Part shown: positions 58,721 to 64,000 of the stretch, piece by piece
Position numbering within the stretch: position 1 is the first letter of the stretch
Layout: each line of letters begins with the position of its first letter
NCBI GenBank assembly: GCA_025403435.1
Contig: CM046327.1
Coordinates: 13,880,218 to 13,944,217 of the forward strand
DNA from: Artocarpus heterophyllus
Lineage: Eukaryota; Streptophyta; Magnoliopsida; Rosales; Moraceae
DNA: 64,000 nucleotides
Reading direction: 5' to 3'
Program-made: the position numbers and the translations under genes
Notes under the pieces: model-generated
Database searches by the model: none
Told to the model about the DNA's origin: nothing
Seen by the model: the letters and a program-made list of their open reading frames with translations, nothing else

Positions 58721-59317
58721 AGTCACCCCATTATTGTAGTGATTAAAATGTGAGTTTTATTATGTTAAATTTTTTGTTTGATTAATTAGTTATTAATTTC
58801 TTAGTTGTTTGATGATGTGATTAAGTTTGAAATATATTATGGTTATATCTTGATTTTAGTTTTAGATATGTTTTGCATTATGTGATTGTGGTGAATATGT
58901 TAATTAACTTGTGGAATATGTTAAATATGTTAGTATATGAGTTTGTTTTGGAATATGTTGAATATGTTAGTGCGTGATTATGTTTAGGAAATGGTGAAGA
59001 TGGTGAATATGTTAGTAAATGTGAATATGTTGATTATGTTAGTATATGGTGAATATGTATATTATGTTTTGTTATTATATTGGATATGTTTTTAAGGGTT
59101 TGGTTGTTATTTTTGGAATAAGTTGTTAATTTTAAAATGTTTTTTAAGAATATTGGAAATTAAGTTAAGTTTTAATGGTCATTAAATATTTTAGTAATAG
59201 TTATATTGTAATAATTAATAAATAGTAATTAAATGGATTGAATAATATTTTGAGTACAAATTGTTAATTAGTTAAATATTTTTTACTAATAATTCATAAA
59301 AATAATGTCCTTAACAA

Positions 59318-59700
59318 TTAATAGTAAAGAATAATTAATTAATAATGAATCATTATTCAATGTTTAAAAAATAATAATAAATTAGTTAAATGTTTTAATT
59401 AATAATAAAAATTAACAGTTAATAAGTAAAAATTTGGGTAATAATAATTAATTAGTTAAATGTTTATTGTTAATAATTTATGATACATGATGATGATGAT
59501 GATGTCAACAATTAATAGTAAAGAATAATTAATTAATAATGAATAATTATTAGATGTTTAAATAATAATAATTAATAAATAATAATTAGTAATAATAATC
59601 AATTAGTTAAGTGGTTTAGAATGAATAAAATAATTAACAATTAATAAGTAAAATTGGGTAATAATAATTAATTGGTTAAATGTTTTATTATTAATAATTT
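59318..59700. repeat. 190-bp tandem duplication in the CACTA interior
   Basis: CAATTAATAGTAAAGAATAA at about 59317 recurs at about 59508, each followed by AATTAATAATGAAT(C/A)ATTATT and later AAATT(T)GGGTAATAATAATTA and TTAGTTAAATG or TTGGTTAAATG. An (ATG)n run at about 59488-59504 separates the copies. Non-coding. Confidence 0.75.
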
Positions 59701-60510
59701 ATTATACATAAAATGATAATATTAATTAGAGATTAAAAATCAATAATAAATTATAATTACTTAATAATGAATCATTATCTTTTATTTAAGTAATAATAAT
59801 TATTAAGTAATGATTATAAATAATGACATAAATTGAACAAAACTTGATATGAAAATTAAAAAAAAAATAACTTATGAAGACTTGATAAAATTATATACGA
59901 GTTATGAAAAATACGAAAGACAGACCGACTTGAATTGTACTAGGAGTATGATCCCCTCCAATGTTAGGTGCTTTGAGCATTGACACGCATGCCATGATCG
60001 ATTTATATTAGGAAAATTTAAGATTTTATTTTCCTTAACCTTTTTTTAATGATATTAATACAATGAAATACACAATAAAATATACACAACCAAAAAAAAA
60101 ATATTTTTCCAAATATATAGGCCAAGTCAAAGATAAATGAGGCTAATCATGTAAACTCCAAGTGGACAAAGTATTAGGGGCAGTCATCTTATGCCTAACA
60201 TAGGCACAAGAAGGGAAGTCATTTTATTCTTTAGTTTCAAAATTTAATGTTTGCAAAAAAAAAAAAGAAAAAAGAAAAATAACACGTTTCCAATGATGTA
60301 GATGAATCCAAAGACAAGACCGTTGTAGTTACTCATTGATAATTAGCATGACTAGCATTTCTGCTAAGGTAGATAATGGGTTAGTGATGCTGCTGAGGCT
60401 GCACATGTAAGCATTATTCTAAATCACTTATTCAATACTTTTTTCAAAACATTTATATTTTTTACATTTTGCTAATTCATTCTTTCATCTTATTTTAAGT
60501 ACAGTCTCAT

Positions 60511-60895
60511 ATGGCTAAGGAGAGACAAACTCAATTAACGCAGTCAGCTGGAAGCTCATTCGACCTTAATGTGGATGAGGAAGGAATCATAGAGCAGGTG
60601 CTTGGCAGCTGTAAAGGGGCACATAAAAGTATAGGTCCAACAATTAGTACGGGGTACATTCCTTCAACTTCTTCTATCAGATCACATCTTCTAGTTCTTC
60701 CCACAGCATGCACACATAATTTACTCCAAACGTTCAAAACTAGCTGACACAAATGTATAACATAAACCTACAATGTCTGCTGCAATTACGCAGCTTGATG
60801 GTAACCTTAACTTCATAGTGTCTCCACCACCTCCTGAGGTTGCTCCTCCTTTTGCAAATAATGAAGAAGATGATGCACAAAACTTAAGAGATTAG
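60511..60895 (+). pseudogene. CACTA transposase C-terminal remnant (Ptta/En-Spm type)
   Basis: First frame (60511-60747): RQTQLTQSAGSSFDLNVDEE then GIIEQVLGSCKGA. By memory this resembles the LTQ..DE..I...V.G..KG segment near the end of plant Ptta/En-Spm proteins. Second frame (60773-60895): QLDGNLNFIVSPPPPEVAPP and an acidic end NNEEDDAQNLRD then stop, like the family's Pro-rich, acidic C-terminus. The two frames are out of phase, through a lost intron or a frameshift. The rest of the transposase is missing. Confidence 0.45.
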
Positions 60896-61456
60896 ACATG
60901 ATGTGTGTTTTATGTATAAAAAAATTTGACTATATTTCATGTTTTATTTGTATTTTGCTACTTTAATTAATAGAGTTTTAGTAATTTATATAGATTTGAG
61001 TATATTCAATTATCAATTTAGTTTTCAAGTCTGACAAATTAACCACTTAATTTATTAAAAATAAATACTTTTTCAAGAAAAAATTAAAAATAAACTTTTA
61101 AAAAACTTGACACTTTTTTGTTGTTGCTATAAATGTATTCGTCAAAGAACTATCGCCGCTAAAAATTTTTTGTAAAAGCTTTAGCGACGACATCATCATT
61201 GCTAAAATCGCAAATTCAAATTTGAATTTTGAAAAAAAAAAATAAAACCCTTTAGCGACAACATGTTTTGAATTTGTCGTCGCTAAAAGTTTGTTTTGCA
61301 ATAAACCTATAAAACTATGTTAGCGGCGACTGTTATCGTCGCTAAAGAATTTTTAGCAATTAATTTGTAGCGAGGACAGATTAGCAACTACCTTCACTTT
61401 TTGGAGACAACACTTCACTTTTTAAGCGATGACAAAAGACCTCTTCTCTTATAGTG

Positions 61457-61763
61457 TTGATTAGTTTTCCAAAGGGATTTATAGCAAAAGAATTTTGGTT
61501 TTTCTCGATTTTCGATTGTAAAAATAAGATAATTGAAGTTGTGTTTGTGTCTCATCTGAATAATTACTTGGCTGTTGCACTAAGATAGGATACACCCTCC
61601 GTGCAGTTCGAAGATGTGTGGTAGAGATTTTCAAGGAAGTATATATTTTATGATTAATCTTGAGATAAGTTTGGCACATTGTTTATATCTGTTGAGAGAC
61701 TATCAGTGTTCTTGCCATTCTGTTTGTTTAAGCGGTAAGTTTCCTTGTTGTGTCATGTCGTCT
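61457..61763. other. Spacer, no gene seen
   Basis: Unremarkable AT-rich sequence between the CACTA element and the mini-LTR element. Confidence 0.5.
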
Positions 61764-62815
61764 TAACACTAATAAAAATTAAATAAGAAAATAAGAAGGA
61801 AAGGAGAAGATATAAATTTAATGTACTAGTTTGATAATATGTCTTACATTCACGGACTAATAAGAAAGAGAAAAAAGATTAAATGTTAAGGAGAAGCAAT
61901 AAATAGGCTTTGTATACATAATTAAATACATTTTATAACCACATAATTAAGTAAGTTACATGATACTAATAAATAAAAATAAAACGAAAGCTACTAATAA
62001 AAATAATTATATAATAAATATTAACTTCCTCAATATTCTATCACAAGATGCAGCTATGACAGGAGATTTTAAATTTAGAAAGGTTTTTTTTTTTATTTTG
62101 TTTATTTTGTTTTTTTGTTTATTATTTTTTTTTGGCTTTCTAAGAAAATGTAATTAAAGGGGAACAATTACATAGGTACAGCACTTGTTAAAAGCACAAG
62201 GGCTCAAGAAAAGGACATCAATCATCAAGGGTGCATAGACAATAATAGTCAAGGGAGGGAGCAGTGGTGCATTGATGGCAATCGTCGAGAGATCATAGTG
62301 CTACTTGTTTGAGTGATAAAGAGAAAGACATTAGAGATAAGAAAATAGTGGTGCTTGTTTTTTTTTTTCTCTCTTTTTTTTTTTTTTTTTGAGGCATTAG
62401 TGTGTTGCTTGTTGAAGCGAATGACTCTGGGGAAGAAAAATAAAAGGAAGAAGAAGCGTGGGGTGCATGAGTGCATGCAGAAAGAACAGAGGCTTCAACC
62501 ATGAAGGATTAAAGACTTGTTTAAGTTTATAGCTCTAATACCATAACAATAATTAAATAAAAAAAAAGAAAATAAAATATTTAATGTGGTTCAATAATAT
62601 TTCCTACATCCATAAATTAAGAAAGAGAGAGTATTGTGAATGGACTCCATATTAATATATATTACAATCAAATACATAGAATCGGGTAAGTTACTCAAGA
62701 CTAAAGTCAAGAGATTTACTAATATGAAAATAAATACAAATAAAGTCAAAGCCACTAATAAAGGTAACTATATCTCAAATATTCACTTTCACTAATAGAT
62801 TTAACCTAAATAAAA
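61764..62815 (-). mobile_element. Miniature LTR retrotransposon (TRIM-like)
   Basis: Two related direct repeats, about 61764-62045 and about 62545-62815, share TAATAAAAATTAAATAAGAAAA-type and AAGTAAGTTAC, ACTAATA..ATAAATA.AAATAAA, AA(A)GC(T/C)ACTAATAAA.(G)TAA words in the same order. Directly inside the right copy the minus strand has TGGTATTAGAGCT (62543-62531), one mismatch from the tRNA-iMet primer-binding site. The internal part is only about 485 bp with no gag or pol. That is a TRIM layout in minus orientation. The repeats are diverged, so the copy is old. Exact LTR ends and target duplication are not clear. Confidence 0.5.
62531..62543 (-). other. Primer-binding site of the TRIM-like element
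   Basis: TGGTATTAGAGCT on the minus strand, against the expected TGGTATCAGAGC. It lies next to the inner edge of the right-hand repeat. Confidence 0.6.
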
Positions 62816-63309
62816 AAAATGTGTTCAATTTATCTACACTATGTGAAGGTTAGAAATAAATAACTTTAATAAATAAATCACAAAAAAATTTAATAAATAA
62901 ATCACAAAAATTTATTTGACAGGATACATAAAATTTAATCACTAAGGAGATAATAAATAGTACCAATAACTCCAAAAAGAAATTATTAATCGTTTGTTCT
63001 AGATTGTATGGATTAAAACTTATCAATCATTTAATTCTTTTTGTTGATCAATTGATGATTTTTTGTAGGGTTTTGAAACATTGTCTTGAATCTTGAACAA
63101 TATAAAACTCTCTGTGTTAAAAAAAAAAAGGTATAGAAGCAAATGGCCTTTTAAAAGGCTTTTTTTAAAATAAATCACATAACTTTTTTTAAATTAGGCA
63201 AATGATCCCTACTTATTAATTATAAAGTTAAAATGATAAAAATAACATTCATTTATCATTAATTAGCTATAGTTTATTAATGATAAATTCAAGTTTATCA
63301 CTGTTAAAC
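62816..63309. other. AT-rich spacer, no gene seen
   Basis: Contains a doubled AAATTTAATAAATAAATCAC piece near 62870-62910 and a run of short TTTATCA(C/T)/TGATAAA inverted words near 63250-63330. Confidence 0.5.
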
Positions 63310-63705
63310 CCGAGTTTATTATTGATAAATTCGTAAATAACAAACCTTAAAAATACTCCAAACTCTAAATTTCTCCCTCTTTTCTCACTGCACAGCATCT
63401 TCTGACATTGTTAGTGCCACATTATTTATAGAATTTGCCAGTGACTAACTCGAATTTATTATTGATAAACCCGTAAATAACAAACCTTAAAAAAACCCTA
63501 AGCCCTAACTTCCTCTCTCTTTTTTCTCTCACTAGACAGCATTTTTAAACATTGTTGGTGCCACACTATTTATCGAGAGTTTATCACTAATAAGCCTATA
63601 CATACAGAGCATAAGAAACCCCAAACTTGAACTTTAACTTTCTCTCTTCTCTCTTTTTTGTCATTGCACAACATCTTTAGACATTATTAGCGTTACACTT
63701 TATTA
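63310..63705. repeat. Three-copy tandem repeat of about 125-140 bp
   Basis: Units at about 63310, 63451 and 63575 each contain GATAAA(T/C)(T/C)CGTAAATAACAA (worn in unit 3), CC(T/C)TAA..CCC(T/C)AA.C, a CT-rich TTTCTC stretch, (A/G)CA(C/G)A(C/G)CAT(C/T)TT, ACATT(G/A)TTAG(T/C)G and CACA(T/C)TATTTAT. Unit 3 is the most diverged. No coding content. Confidence 0.75.
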
Positions 63706-64000
63706 GGTCGGCCACCTGAGATGCCAACAAATATTATTTTGATTAATAATAACAAAGCTTATTTTTGTTGTTCTCATTTTATAATTAGTAAAAAGGGACG
63801 TTTGTCTAATTTAAAGAAAAAAGTATTATCATTTATTTAAAAATTACCATTAATAAAGCCAAATAAATCATGGTAATAAAGTAAGCCAACGCAGTTAACA
63901 AAATCAAATTAATACACCAATAACCCAACGCCACATGGCAACAACAACACATCGCGTAAATTCTCTGATCCACTATCGGTCGTCTAGACCGTACAAGAAC
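63706..64000. other. Window edge, no gene seen
   Basis: AT-rich sequence running off the window. No frame is recognised. Confidence 0.5.

Larger units (their letters stand above)
57796..61456 (+). mobile_element. CACTA (En/Spm-type) DNA transposon
   Basis: Left terminus TGCTACAAGAAAAAAAAG (a two-base change from CACTACAAGAAA). The right terminus, complement, reads CACTATAAGAGAAGAG. Flanks TTA (57793-57795) and TTG (61457-61459) may be a worn 3-bp target duplication. Subterminal regions (57812-58325 and 61130-61445) carry many TTAGCGACGAC / GTCGTCGCTAAA words in both orientations, the hallmark of dicot CACTA elements. Inside: a CT-rich leader (58370-58700), an AT-rich intron-like region (58740-59880) with its own tandem repeats, and a C-terminal transposase remnant (60511-60895). 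3.66 kb, internally deleted. Confidence 0.7.

Noticed and set aside
1..64000. tRNA, rRNA, microRNA precursor or CRISPR array
   Set aside because: I looked by eye for GGTTCRANNCC-type B boxes with cloverleaf ends, for common plant microRNA sequences (miR156, 159, 160, 164, 166, 171, 172, 319, 390, 396), and for short regularly spaced repeats. Only the SINE B-box-like word turned up. A tRNA/miRNA scan would be more reliable than eye inspection.

Overview
The window is nuclear DNA from a dicotyledonous plant, judged from the content: AT-rich sequence, a split HD-Zip class II gene with short GT/AG introns, a plant F-box gene with an F-box-associated domain, Ty1/copia retrotransposon debris primed from initiator-Met tRNA, CACTA elements, MITEs and abundant GA/TA microsatellites. 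I cannot name the species. Gene density is very low: two genes look intact, and most of the remaining recognisable sequence is transposon-derived.

Layout. 1-2103: AT-rich spacer with a promoter-like stretch (about 880-1160) that leads to no visible coding region. 2104-3333 (minus): complete three-exon HD-Zip II transcription factor of the HAT22/HAT9 type, with a GA-rich leader and an overlapping upstream ORF. 3334-10469: spacer with microsatellites and two related hAT-like non-autonomous elements side by side. 10470-16455: a decayed CACTA element with transposase/Ulp1-like remnants. 16456-29840: spacer with LTR-like promoter modules, a member of a hAT-like MITE family, a GC-rich non-autonomous element, a small SINE with a 9-bp target duplication, and several tandem duplications. 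29841-38061: a nested retrotransposon graveyard, made of an inverted repeat around a 27-bp minisatellite, a copia element (B) split by a hAT-type MITE and an LTR-like block, and head-to-tail with it a second copia element (A) that keeps an LTR and primer-binding site. 38062-44739: spacer with a 276-bp Mutator-type fold-back MITE, a second copy of a 120-bp MITE and CACTA-like terminal repeats. 44740-45942 (minus): F-box gene with a Glu-rich tail. 45943-52929: spacer. 52930-54400: long degenerate tandem array. 54652-57508: insertion-like unit holding a broken intronless LOG (cytokinin-activating phosphoribohydrolase) copy. 57796-61456: second CACTA element with a recognisable C-terminal transposase remnant. 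61764-62815: miniature LTR (TRIM-like) element. 63310-63705: tandem repeats.

Functionally, the only likely protein products are the HD-Zip II regulator and the F-box protein, which are far apart and not evidently connected. I found no convincing new biological system. The points most worth checking are the LOG copy carried inside a terminal-repeat-bounded unit, the nested copia/hAT/LTR structure, the TRIM-like element, the long inverted repeat around a minisatellite, and the uORF overlapping the HD-Zip start.
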